Assembly (NCBI GenBank): GCA_947453885.1
Contig: CANGIF010000022.1
Span: forward strand, 1-51,502
DNA length: 51,502 nucleotides
From: Flavobacteriaceae bacterium
GTDB taxonomy: Bacteria; Bacteroidota; Bacteroidia; Flavobacteriales; Flavobacteriaceae
Direction of reading: 5' to 3'
In this document: in pieces, positions 9,442 through 17,581 of the stretch
How the letters are laid out: the number at the start of each line of letters is the position of its first letter
Position numbering within the stretch: the stretch's first letter is position 1
The notes under the pieces: model-generated
The model's database searches: none
Seen by the model: the letters and a program-made list of their open reading frames with translations, nothing else
Told to the model about the DNA's origin: nothing
Made by a program: the position numbers and the translations under genes

Positions 9442-10146
9442 CTATTTATGCAAATGATTTGTTTTTTCACCTTTAAGTGTTTTTAAAAGTAGTTTGGCAA
9501 CGGCTTCGGATGACGCAGGATTTTGCCCAGTTATAAGTAAACCATCTTGTTGAACATACGCTTCCCAATTGTTGCTTTTTGTATAATGCGCACCAAGTGC
9601 TTTCAATTTATCTTCTAATAAAAAAGGAACTATTTTAGTTAACTTAACAGCTTCTTCTTCTGAATTTGAAAAACTTGTAAGGTGTTTTCCTTTTACAAGT
9701 GGTTCGCCATTTTCTGCTTTTACATTAACTAATGCAGCTGGTGCGTGACACACAAAGGCAATGGGTTTTTGATGGTTGTAAAAATCTTCAATGAGTTTAA
9801 TAGAATCTTTATCGATTGCTAAATCCCACAAAGGACCATGTCCACCAGGGTAAAAAACAGCATCATACGCATCAAACGTTACTTTGCATAGTTGCAACGA
9901 ATGTGCTACTTTATCAATAAGCACTATGTCATTATAAAACCTTTTTGTAGCATCCGTTTGGGCAGCTGCTTCTTCGCTTTTGGGATCTACTGGTGGTTGT
10001 CCGCCTTTTGGAGACGCTATGGTTATTGCGGCTCCTGCATCTGCTAATACATAATAAGGAGTTGCAAATTCTTCTATCCAAAAACCAGTTTTTTCCCCAG
10101 TTGTGCCTAACGCACTGTGCGATGTAATTACGATTAGTATTTTCAT
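9442..10146 (-). CDS. DJ-1/PfpI-family protein (class I glutamine amidotransferase-like)
   Basis: The 234-residue protein has the DJ-1/PfpI fold signature. The nucleophile elbow AFVCHAPAAL places the reactive Cys at 133 next to His134. Conserved Glu in GEKTGFWIEE (18-26) and the FYPGGHGPLWDL segment (98-109) match Hsp31/YhbO-type members. Such proteins act as glutathione-independent glyoxalases (methylglyoxal to lactate), as chaperones or in protein repair; which applies here cannot be told from sequence. A 38-codon ORF lies 26 nt upstream on the same strand. Confidence 0.88.
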   Translation of the reverse strand: MKILIVITSHSALGTTGEKTGFWIEEFATPYYVLADAGAAITIASPKGGQPPVDPKSEEAAAQTDATKRFYNDIVLIDKVAHSLQLCKVTFDAYDAVFYPGGHGPLWDLAIDKDSIKLIEDFYNHQKPIAFVCHAPAALVNVKAENGEPLVKGKHLTSFSNSEEEAVKLTKIVPFLLEDKLKALGAHYTKSNNWEAYVQQDGLLITGQNPASSEAVAKLLLKTLKGEKTNHLHK

Positions 10147-10172
10147 TTTAATTGTTTTTTTTATGGTGTGAA

Positions 10173-10289
10173 TTAATGTGAAAGCAATTTATAATAAACT
10201 ACTTGTCTTTCGTGGTTTTTAGCTTGCCAAATACCTGAATTTTTCCAAGCAATTCGACCGGTAAATTGTAATCCGGCATTGTTTTTCAT
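10173..10289 (-). CDS. Possible 38-residue small protein
   Basis: On the minus strand an ATG at 10289 opens 38 codons ending TAA at 10173. The peptide begins MKNNAGLQFTGRIAWKN and is Lys/Trp/Tyr containing with no membrane segment. It sits 26 nt upstream of the DJ-1 gene and 39 nt downstream of a promoter-like element, so it would be the first cistron of that transcript. It is too short to identify and might be a chance ORF or a fragment. Confidence 0.35.
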   Translation of the reverse strand: MKNNAGLQFTGRIAWKNSGIWQAKNHERQVVYYKLLSH

Positions 10290-10328
10290 TTTGTATTTTT
10301 AAGTTATGAAAGTGTTTTTAGAACTATA

Positions 10329-10357
10329 TAAAGATAAGACTAATTTGTACCTACAAC
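10329..10357 (-). promoter_or_regulatory. Predicted promoter for the small ORF/DJ-1 unit
   Basis: Minus-strand view: GTTG (10357-10354), a 17-nt spacer, then TATCTTTA (10336-10329). This is close to the Bacteroidota -33 TTTG / -7 TAnnTTTG arrangement. It supports transcription from here through 10289 into the DJ-1 gene. Confidence 0.4.
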
Positions 10358-10957
10358 TTTACACAATAATAAATAGGAGTTGCATCATTTACACCTAACA
10401 AAAGGAAAAAGTAAGTTGGGTTATTCTTTAAAGGATGTATTTAGTTTGTTGGAACTAAATGCCTACAATTTTTTTTTAGAAGTTTTTGAATTTATTTTTA
10501 ATTTTAAACTAACATTCCGTCACTTAATATCTACGTACTGCCTTTTAGTAACTACCTTCCGCTTGCGGAGCGTTACAGCTAAGGTGCGGTAAACAGCAAC
10601 TACAAAGCGGAAATGAATAACTAAAAATTAACGTGATTTAAAATTAGGAGTTCAAACAACTACTAGGAATAGATTTTGACCAGAAGTAAAGAGAAGAAAG
10701 AAACAAGACAGAAGCATAAATGGTATCTGAAAACGGGTTATGAAAGCTAGTATTTCATTTGGCTTTAAAAACCAAAATGGCACCCCGTGTGAAAGAACAG
10801 GGTGCCATTATTGTCAAGAAAATTTTTTATAAAGCAGTTGATGAGCCGAGAATGGCTCTATTTTTTGGAATAATACAAACAGATTTTTAAAGTTATTTAA
10901 AACCACATTTTTGTATTTAGCTAGTCATTAATGCTAAAAAGTGGTTTTAAAAAAAAC
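10358..10957. other. 600-bp stretch without a supportable gene
   Basis: I see no convincing coding region here. Short open frames lack a good start or family resemblance. There is a small inverted repeat TCCGC-TT-GCGGA near 10558-10569, the strong hairpin at 10776-10809, and a GAGCC/GGCTC hairpin followed by TATTTTTT around 10843-10866. Base composition changes little. It may be decayed DNA. Confidence 0.4.
10776..10809 (-). terminator. Strong hairpin, probable minus-strand terminator
   Basis: AATGGCACCC (10776-10785) pairs perfectly with GGGTGCCATT (10800-10809) around a 14-nt loop. On the minus strand it runs into TTGGTTTTTAAA. It lies about 150 bp past the end of the SRPBCC gene, further than usual. 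Confidence 0.45.
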
Positions 10958-11413
10958 TTATTTTTTACTGAAATAGGTCTCTAAAGTGGTGTAGCGGTAC
11001 TCAAAAATTGCTTTTACTTTTTTATCCACAAAAAGTTTTCCTGCCAACCAACCAATAAAAGATTTCCCAATGTCGTAATGAATAATATCCGTCATTTCTA
11101 CACCACCTGGCACTGCTTTGAAATGGTGCTCATGATGCCAAATGGCATACGGTCCTTTGCGCTGTTCGTCAACAAAAAACTGCTGTTCTTTTATATGAGT
11201 AATTTCAGTACACCAAAAAACTTTTAAATTAAGCATTGGTTTGATGTAATATAAAATGAGTAGCCCTTCGTACATAACATCAGGTAAATCGGAAATCATT
11301 TCAAATTTTAAACCTTCGGGTGTAATTTCATTTAGATTTTTTGGAGTAGCAAAAAAATCCCATGCTTGTTCCAAGCTAATGGGCAAAATTTGTTTTTGAA
11401 TTAGTTGTTTCAT
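10958..11413 (-). CDS. SRPBCC-family (START/polyketide-cyclase-like) protein
   Basis: The 151-residue protein has the typical N-terminus of this fold, LPISLEQAWDFFATPKNLNEITP (about 11-33), followed by alternating beta strands and a C-terminal helix with FEYRYTTLE. The central WCTEITHIKEQQFFVDEQRKGPYAIWHHEH region is characteristic of the CoxG/cell-division-inhibitor-like subgroup common in Bacteroidota. These proteins form a hydrophobic ligand cavity; the ligand is unknown. It is a single gene, divergent from tgt. Confidence 0.8.
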   Translation of the reverse strand: MKQLIQKQILPISLEQAWDFFATPKNLNEITPEGLKFEMISDLPDVMYEGLLILYYIKPMLNLKVFWCTEITHIKEQQFFVDEQRKGPYAIWHHEHHFKAVPGGVEMTDIIHYDIGKSFIGWLAGKLFVDKKVKAIFEYRYTTLETYFSKK

Positions 11414-11615
11414 TAGTAGGTACTATAAGCAAATGTTAGGCTGTTTGTAATAATATCCAAAAATAGTGATGTGTAGGTTGGTATTCGCGTTTCAAAGGAT
11501 AATTATCTAATCTTTAACACTTGTTTTATGCTCCTTGCCGATAGAAAGAAAGGGCAATAATCATAAACATTTCTAAAAAAGATTGGGTAGTAATTAGCAC
11601 ATTTTTAATTTAACC

Positions 11616-11623
11616 TATATTTG
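11616..11623 (+). promoter_or_regulatory. Predicted -7 element for tgt
   Basis: TATATTTG matches TAnnTTTG exactly and lies 19 nt before the tgt ATG. No clear -33 element is seen. Confidence 0.5.
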
Positions 11624-11642
11624 CCCACTGAAAATTTACAAT

Positions 11643-12773
11643 ATGAAGTTTGATTTATTACAAACAGATACACAATCAAAGGCAAGGGCAGGGGTAATTA
11701 CTACTGATCATGGCACAATTGAAACGCCTATTTTTATGCCTGTTGGCACTGTTGCTTCTGTAAAAGGCGTGCACCAACGTGAATTGAAAGAAGAAATTAA
11801 TCCGGATATCATTTTAGGTAATACCTACCATTTGTACCTTAGACCACAAACAAACATTTTAGAAAAAGCAGGTGGATTGCATAAATTTATGAATTGGGAT
11901 CGAAACATTTTAACCGATTCAGGTGGCTATCAGGTATATTCACTTTCTGCAAACAGAAAAATTAAAGAAGAAGGCGTAAAATTCAAATCGCATATTGACG
12001 GATCGTATCATTTTTTTTCACCTGAAAGTGTGATGGAAATTCAAAGAACGATTGGTGCCGATATCATTATGGCATTTGATGAATGTACGCCCTATCCTTG
12101 TGATTATCGATATGCGCAACGTTCTATGCACATGACTCATAGATGGCTGGACAGATGTATCCATCATTTAGAAAAATTACCGTTTAAATACGGTTTTGAA
12201 CAAACTTTTTTTCCAATTGTTCAAGGCAGTACCTACAAAGATTTACGAATACAATCGGCAGAATATATTGCCAATTCAAACCAACAAGGAAATGCTATTG
12301 GAGGACTTTCTGTTGGTGAACCTGCCGAAGAAATGTATGCCATGACAGAGGTGGTTTGTGATATTCTACCTACCGATAAGCCGCGTTATTTAATGGGAGT
12401 GGGTACTCCAATAAATATTTTAGAAAATATTGCGTTAGGAGTTGACATGTTAGATTGCGTTATGCCTACGAGAAATGCTCGAAACGGTATGTTATTTACG
12501 GCCAACGGAACCATTAATATAAAAAATAAAAAGTGGGAAGATGATTTTTCTCCATTAGACGAAACAGGTACTACTTTTGTAGATCATGAATATACTAAAG
12601 CGTATTTGAGGCATTTATTTGCAGCTAACGAATACCTAGGAAAACAAATTGCAACTATTCATAATTTAGGCTTTTACATGTGGCTAGTTCGAGAAGCCAG
12701 AAAACGAATACTTGCAGGAGATTTTAGGCAATGGAAAGAAAAAATGACGCAGCAAATGAGTCAACGCTTGTAA
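11643..12773 (+). CDS. tgt: Queuine/preQ1 tRNA-ribosyltransferase
   Basis: The 376-residue TIM-barrel enzyme swaps guanine 34 for preQ1 in tRNAs with GUN anticodons, an early step of queuosine formation. The active site is intact: TDSGGYQ with Asp92, GGLSVGEP, and the nucleophile Asp271 in LDCVMPTRNARNG. In most bacterial Tgt proteins a zinc site CxCxxC follows a conserved SPLD. Here SPLD is followed by ETGTTFVDHEYTKAYL, so the three cysteine positions are G309, T311 and D314, while the AYLRHL histidine is kept. The loss looks lineage-wide rather than a defect, since the rest of the protein is well conserved. Confidence 0.95.
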   Translation: MKFDLLQTDTQSKARAGVITTDHGTIETPIFMPVGTVASVKGVHQRELKEEINPDIILGNTYHLYLRPQTNILEKAGGLHKFMNWDRNILTDSGGYQVYSLSANRKIKEEGVKFKSHIDGSYHFFSPESVMEIQRTIGADIIMAFDECTPYPCDYRYAQRSMHMTHRWLDRCIHHLEKLPFKYGFEQTFFPIVQGSTYKDLRIQSAEYIANSNQQGNAIGGLSVGEPAEEMYAMTEVVCDILPTDKPRYLMGVGTPINILENIALGVDMLDCVMPTRNARNGMLFTANGTINIKNKKWEDDFSPLDETGTTFVDHEYTKAYLRHLFAANEYLGKQIATIHNLGFYMWLVREARKRILAGDFRQWKEKMTQQMSQRL

Positions 12774-12842
12774 TTTTTTGTTCATTTTTTTAATTCGGAA
12801 TGTCAAAAGCAGCAAACGAATTGGAAAATAAAAATTTTAAAT

Positions 12843-13934
12843 ATGATTTTAAGTATTATTGACCGTTACATTCTGAAAAGATATTTGACTAATTTTTCAG
12901 TCATGCTTTTGCTTTTTATTCCAATTGGAATTATTATTGATGTGTCGGAAAAAGTTAATAAAATGATTGAAAATAAGGTTCCAATTGGGGCTATTGCTAA
13001 ATATTATTTTTATTTTACAATTCATTTTGCTAGTTTTTTATTTCCAATTTTTCTATTCCTTTCCATCATTTGGTTTACCTCCAAATTGGCTAACAATACA
13101 GAGATTATTGCCATTTTAAGTTCAGGGATATCGTTTAATCGATTTTTAAGACCTTACATAATTGGCGCAACAATTGTTTCTATTGGAGCATTGATCATGG
13201 GCTTTTTTTTAGCTCCAAAAGCAAGCGATGAATTCAATAATTTTAGATATACTTATTTAATTGGTAATGGTCAATCTGAAGTAAGGGAAAGTGCCGATGT
13301 GTACCGACAATTAGATGACGATACCTATATTTATGTTAGTAATTTCAATACAATTTCAAAAGTTGCTTTTAATTTTTCTTTAGAAAAATTTAATAAAGAC
13401 AAAACATTGAATTATAAAATTGCAGCAAGTAGAATTAAATGGAATCCAGCAAGCAAAAACTATTCAATGTTTGATTATACTAAAAGAAAAGTAGGCGTTT
13501 TAAACGACCAATTGGAGTCGGTACCAAAAAAAGACACTGTTTTTAACTTTGATTTAGAAGATTTAACACCTGTAGTTTACATTGCTGAAACACTTTCGTT
13601 GAACAACTTGTATAAATTTATTGAAAAAGAACGAAAACGTGGAAATGGAAATATAAACATTTATTTAGTTGTATTGTATAAAAAATTCAGTGTTCCTGTT
13701 TCGGCATTTATATTAACCATTATTGCCGTTGCCGTTTCGTCAATGAAACGCAGAGGAGGAATGGGAATGAATTTGGCCATTGGGATTTTGTTAGCATTTG
13801 GATTTGTATTTTTCGATAAAGTTTTTGGAGTACTCGCTGAAAAGTCAAGTATTCCACCTATAATTGCAGTTTGGATTCCAAATATTGTTTTTGGAATATT
13901 AGCTATTTATCTGCTTCGATATGCAAGAAGGTAA
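12843..13934 (+). CDS. LptF/LptG-family lipopolysaccharide export permease
   Basis: The 363-residue protein is a YjgP/YjgQ permease. LptF and LptG pair with LptB ATPase to extract lipopolysaccharide from the inner membrane. Three N-terminal spans (about 12-32, 55-80, 100-125) and three C-terminal spans (about 280-360) flank a periplasmic beta-jellyroll (about 130-275), the family layout. The opening IIDRYILKRYLTNF is typical. It follows tgt by 69 nt on the same strand and its last 14 nt overlap the EamA gene. F versus G cannot be separated by eye. Confidence 0.9.
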   Translation: MILSIIDRYILKRYLTNFSVMLLLFIPIGIIIDVSEKVNKMIENKVPIGAIAKYYFYFTIHFASFLFPIFLFLSIIWFTSKLANNTEIIAILSSGISFNRFLRPYIIGATIVSIGALIMGFFLAPKASDEFNNFRYTYLIGNGQSEVRESADVYRQLDDDTYIYVSNFNTISKVAFNFSLEKFNKDKTLNYKIAASRIKWNPASKNYSMFDYTKRKVGVLNDQLESVPKKDTVFNFDLEDLTPVVYIAETLSLNNLYKFIEKERKRGNGNINIYLVVLYKKFSVPVSAFILTIIAVAVSSMKRRGGMGMNLAIGILLAFGFVFFDKVFGVLAEKSSIPPIIAVWIPNIVFGILAIYLLRYARR

Positions 13935-14808
13935 TTTTAAAAGTTATTTACACCTACATTTAATAGTATTTATTTGGGGTTTTACAGCACTTTTAGGGAA
14001 ACTAATTTCGTTAAAGACGCTTGATTTGGTGTGGTATCGTATGTTTTTTGCAATCCTAATTTTAGGAATTTATGTGTTTGTAAAGAAAATTCCACTTAAA
14101 ATTTCCCCTCAATTATTCTTACAGTTCATGCTTGGCGGGATTATAATTTGCTGCCATTGGCTCACGTTTTATCAAGCAATAAAAGTATCCAATATATCCG
14201 TAACCTTAGCCTGTTTGTCAACGGGGGCTTTTTTTGCTTCACTTTTAGAACCTCTTTTTTATAATAGAAGAATAATTTGGTACGAAGTTTTTTTTGGACT
14301 ATTGGTTATTTTGGGATTATTGATCATCTTTAATGTAACAAAGGAATTCCAATTTGGAATTGTTTTAGCATTAACGTCTGCCTTTTTATCTGCTTTGTTT
14401 TCAGTTTACAATGGTAAATTTGCAAAACAGTACGATCCAAATTTAATTTCGTTTTATGAGTTGGGTGGAGGTTTGTTTTTTTTAACGTTGTATTTTTTAG
14501 CTACCAATTCATTTACACCAACTTTTTTTACTTTATCCCTATCAGATTTGATTGGTTTATTTGTATTGTCTTCAATTTGTACTGCTTATGCTTTCTCAGC
14601 CTCAGTAAAAGTAATGAAATACTTAAGTCCTTATACTGTAATGCTTACTATTAATTTAGAACCATTATATGGCATTTTACTGGCAATTTTAGTTTTTCAG
14701 GATTCAGAAAAAATGAAACCTTCCTTTTATTTAGGAGCATTTTTAATTTTGATAACTGTTATAGTAAATGGGATTTTAAAAAACAAAAAGAAATCCTTTC
14801 TTAGCTAA
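13921..14808 (+). CDS. EamA/DMT-family transporter
   Basis: The 295-residue protein has ten hydrophobic segments in two five-helix halves (EamA repeats, about 10-140 and 150-285), as in drug/metabolite exporters. Conserved marks include FIWGFTALLGKLI at the start and INLEPLYGILLAI near 250. The substrate is unknown. The start overlaps the permease gene by 14 nt, so translation is probably coupled. Confidence 0.88.
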   Translation: MQEGNFKSYLHLHLIVFIWGFTALLGKLISLKTLDLVWYRMFFAILILGIYVFVKKIPLKISPQLFLQFMLGGIIICCHWLTFYQAIKVSNISVTLACLSTGAFFASLLEPLFYNRRIIWYEVFFGLLVILGLLIIFNVTKEFQFGIVLALTSAFLSALFSVYNGKFAKQYDPNLISFYELGGGLFFLTLYFLATNSFTPTFFTLSLSDLIGLFVLSSICTAYAFSASVKVMKYLSPYTVMLTINLEPLYGILLAILVFQDSEKMKPSFYLGAFLILITVIVNGILKNKKKSFLS

Positions 14809-14818
14809 TTTTATATTT

Positions 14819-14826
14819 TATATTTG
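14819..14826 (+). promoter_or_regulatory. Predicted -7 element for accA
   Basis: TATATTTG is a perfect TAnnTTTG match, 35 nt before the accA ATG and just after the EamA stop, suggesting accA has its own promoter. Confidence 0.5.
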
Positions 14827-14861
14827 TATTCCAAAAAATAATTTAAAAACGCACAAATCCT

Positions 14862-15815
14862 ATGGAATATTTAGATTTTGAGCTTCCAATAAAAGAACTA
14901 GAAGATCAATTAGACAAATGCCAAGTAATTGGACTAGAATCTGATGTTGATGTAACCAACACTTGTAAACAGATAGAAAAAAAGCTATTAGAAACAAAAA
15001 AGAGCATTTACAAAAACTTAACAGCTTGGCAAAGGGTACAACTTTCAAGACATCCAAACAGACCTTATACGTTAGAGTACATAACAAATTTAACTAAAGG
15101 ATCTTTTTTAGAACTTTTTGGAGACAGAAATTTCAAAGACGATAAAGCCATGATTGGTGGAATAGGAAAAATTGGAGATCAATCGTATATGATTATTGGT
15201 CAACAAAAAGGAATAAACACTAAAATGCGTCAATTAAGAAACTTTGGTATGGCAAATCCAGAAGGCTATAGGAAAGCACTTCGGTTAATGAAAATGGCAG
15301 AAAAGTTTAATATTCCAGTTTTAACATTAATAGATACACCGGGTGCTTATCCAGGATTAGAAGCAGAAGAAAGAGGACAAGGAGAGGCAATTGCAAGAAA
15401 TATTTTTGAAATGACGCGATTAAAAACGCCAATAATTTGTGTAATTATAGGTGAAGGAGCTTCAGGTGGAGCGTTAGGTATAGGTGTTGGAGACAGGGTT
15501 TTTATGATGGAAAATACTTGGTATTCTGTTATTTCTCCTGAATCTTGTTCTTCAATTTTATGGAAAAGTTGGGAGTACAAAGAGCAAGCCGCAGAAGCAT
15601 TAAAATTAACATCATCTGACATGAAACGCCAAAAACTAGTCGATGATATTATCCCTGAACCACTTGGTGGCGCGCATCATGATAAAGATACAACATTTAA
15701 AACAGTTGAGCAATATATTGTAAAAGCGTTTAGTGAATTAAAAGATTTATCAACAACTGATCTTGTTATGAAAAGAATGGATAAGTACAGTAAAATGGGT
15801 GAGTTTAAAGAATAA
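14862..15815 (+). CDS. accA: Acetyl-CoA carboxylase carboxyltransferase subunit alpha
   Basis: The 317-residue protein transfers the carboxyl group from carboxybiotin to acetyl-CoA, the first committed step of fatty acid synthesis, together with AccD. It matches AccA end to end: N-terminal helical region ([16 protein letters not shown]), [11 protein letters not shown], the crotonase-core [39 protein letters not shown] (oxyanion and CoA region about 158-180) and [16 protein letters not shown]. It lies in a plus-strand run with dnaB but has its own -7 element and terminator. Confidence 0.97.
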   Translation: MEYLDFELPIKELEDQLDKCQVIGLESDVDVTNTCKQIEKKLLETKKSIYKNLTAWQRVQLSRHPNRPYTLEYITNLTKGSFLELFGDRNFKDDKAMIGGIGKIGDQSYMIIGQQKGINTKMRQLRNFGMANPEGYRKALRLMKMAEKFNIPVLTLIDTPGAYPGLEAEERGQGEAIARNIFEMTRLKTPIICVIIGEGASGGALGIGVGDRVFMMENTWYSVISPESCSSILWKSWEYKEQAAEALKLTSSDMKRQKLVDDIIPEPLGGAHHDKDTTFKTVEQYIVKAFSELKDLSTTDLVMKRMDKYSKMGEFKE

Positions 15816-15830
15816 TTAACAATTTTTGTA

Positions 15831-15866
15831 AAAAAATCCGAAGCTAGACAGTTTCGGATTTTTTTT
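15831..15866 (+). terminator. Intrinsic terminator of accA
   Basis: AAAAAATCCGAA (15831-15842) pairs with TTCGGATTTTTT (15853-15864), with a 10-nt loop and a T run. It lies 16 nt after the accA stop. Confidence 0.85.
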
Positions 15867-15942
15867 GACTTATAAACAAAAATTAGTAATTTATGAACAA
15901 GTTTTAGTAATAACTACAACTTCATTTTTTTTTATTTTTTTG

Positions 15943-15950
15943 TACTTTCG
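15943..15950 (+). promoter_or_regulatory. Predicted -7 element immediately before dnaB
   Basis: TACTTTCG matches TAnnTTTG at seven of eight positions and ends only 4 nt before the dnaB ATG. Transcription starting the usual few bases downstream would give an almost leaderless mRNA. Confidence 0.4.
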
Positions 15951-15954
15951 CCTT

Positions 15955-17502
15955 ATGGAAAATTTCAGAAACATTAGCCCTTTAAAAGTTGATAAAACAA
16001 CAATAATTAACCTTGAAAAAGGAAAATTACCTCCACAAGTTATAGATTTAGAGGAAGCTGTTTTAGGCGCCATGATGATAGATAAACGGGGAGTTGATGA
16101 GGTAATTGATTTATTACAACCCGATGCTTTTTATAAAGAAGCACATCGGTATATTTTTGAAGCAATATTTCAACTATTTACCGATACACAACCAATCGAT
16201 TTACTTACTGTTTCAGCCCAACTGAAAAAAAATGCCAAATTAGATTTAGTTGGAGGTGATTTTTATTTGATACAACTCACTCAAAAAATATCGTCTTCTG
16301 CACACATTGAATTCCATTCAAGAATAATTCTTCAGAAATACATTCAAAGAAGTTTAATCAGAATTTCATCAGAAATTATTGAAGAATCGTATGATGAATC
16401 AACAGATGTTTTTGATTTATTAGACAAAGCGGAATCCAAACTTTACGAAGTTACACAAGGAAATATAAAACGAAGTTCTGAAACAGCTCAGAGCCTTGTA
16501 AGTCAAGCAAAAAAGCGAATTGAGGAAATTGCTAGTAAGGAAGGTTTGAGTGGTGTTGCTACAGGTTTTGAAAAACTAGACAAAATTACTTCTGGATGGC
16601 AACCTTCTGATTTAATAATTATTGCAGCAAGACCAGGTATGGGGAAAACGGCTTTTGTACTGTCAATGGCAAGAAATATTGCAATTGATTTTGGACATCC
16701 TGTAGCCTTATTTTCATTAGAAATGTCATCAGTTCAATTAATTACAAGATTAATATCTTCTGAAACTGGTTTGTCGTCGGAAAAATTGCGAACAGGGAAA
16801 TTAGAAAAACATGAATGGGAGCAATTAAGTATAAAAGTTAAAAATCTTGAAAAAGCACCTTTATATATAGATGATACACCATCATTATCTATTTTCGATT
16901 TAAGAGCAAAATCTCGACGATTAGCGTCACAACACGGTATAAAATTAATAATTGTAGATTATCTTCAATTAATGACAGCTGGGGGAAGCAATGGTAAAGG
17001 TGGTGGTAATAGGGAGCAAGAAATTTCTACAATTTCAAGAAATTTAAAAGCATTAGCTAAAGAACTGAGTGTACCTGTAATTGCATTGTCTCAATTATCA
17101 AGAGCTGTTGAAACGAGAGGAACTAGTAAACGCCCATTACTTTCAGATCTTCGTGAATCGGGAGCAATTGAGCAAGATGCAGATATAGTTTCGTTTATTT
17201 ATCGCCCCGAATATTACAAAATAGATGAATGGGATGATGCAGAAGCTTCTCCCACTCAGGGTCAAGCAGAGTTTATTATTGCAAAACACCGTAACGGATC
17301 TTTAGAAAATATACGATTAAAATTTATCGGAAATCTAGGTAAATTTGATAACTTGGAAGAGTATGGAATTAATGATTTTGATTTGCCTTCTAAAATGAAC
17401 ATGGACGATAACTTTACAATTACTAAAAATTTACCTACTGCAAATGAAGCTTTTGGCAGCAATTTAAACAATGATTTTGACGATAGTGACGTTCCTTTTT
17501 AA
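15955..17502 (+). CDS. dnaB: Replicative DNA helicase DnaB
   Basis: The 515-residue hexameric 5'-3' helicase unwinds DNA at the fork. Its N-terminal DnaB domain starts near residue 25 (PPQVIDLEEAVLGAMM). The RecA-like C-terminal domain carries Walker A RPGMGKT (226-232), the Walker B strand LIIVDYLQLM and the DnaB-typical LSQLSRAVETR followed by DLRESGAIEQDAD. An ATG at 15955 (MENFRNISPLK) is chosen. An in-frame codon at 15865 would add 30 hydrophobic residues encoded by terminator and promoter DNA. No intein is present. Confidence 0.95.
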   Translation: MENFRNISPLKVDKTTIINLEKGKLPPQVIDLEEAVLGAMMIDKRGVDEVIDLLQPDAFYKEAHRYIFEAIFQLFTDTQPIDLLTVSAQLKKNAKLDLVGGDFYLIQLTQKISSSAHIEFHSRIILQKYIQRSLIRISSEIIEESYDESTDVFDLLDKAESKLYEVTQGNIKRSSETAQSLVSQAKKRIEEIASKEGLSGVATGFEKLDKITSGWQPSDLIIIAARPGMGKTAFVLSMARNIAIDFGHPVALFSLEMSSVQLITRLISSETGLSSEKLRTGKLEKHEWEQLSIKVKNLEKAPLYIDDTPSLSIFDLRAKSRRLASQHGIKLIIVDYLQLMTAGGSNGKGGGNREQEISTISRNLKALAKELSVPVIALSQLSRAVETRGTSKRPLLSDLRESGAIEQDADIVSFIYRPEYYKIDEWDDAEASPTQGQAEFIIAKHRNGSLENIRLKFIGNLGKFDNLEEYGINDFDLPSKMNMDDNFTITKNLPTANEAFGSNLNNDFDDSDVPF

Positions 17503-17557
17503 ATAGAAGTAAAACCAATAAAGCTTATTTTTAGCATTTTATTCACAAATAAAAAGT

Positions 17558-17565
17558 TATCTTTG
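17558..17565 (+). promoter_or_regulatory. Predicted -7 element for the 17582 gene
   Basis: TATCTTTG, a perfect TAnnTTTG match, ends 16 nt before the ATG of the secreted protein gene. Confidence 0.5.
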
Positions 17566-17581
17566 AAATTAAAAAAAACAA

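Noticed and set aside
10380..10592. Plus-strand 70-codon open frame
   Set aside because: It has a TTG start, no ribosome-binding or promoter context and a Phe/Leu-rich composition typical of AT-rich non-coding DNA.
15865..15954. N-terminal membrane extension on DnaB
   Set aside because: The extra 30 codons are the end of the accA terminator and the T-rich promoter; DnaB is a soluble replication protein and ATG 15955 gives the normal N-terminus.
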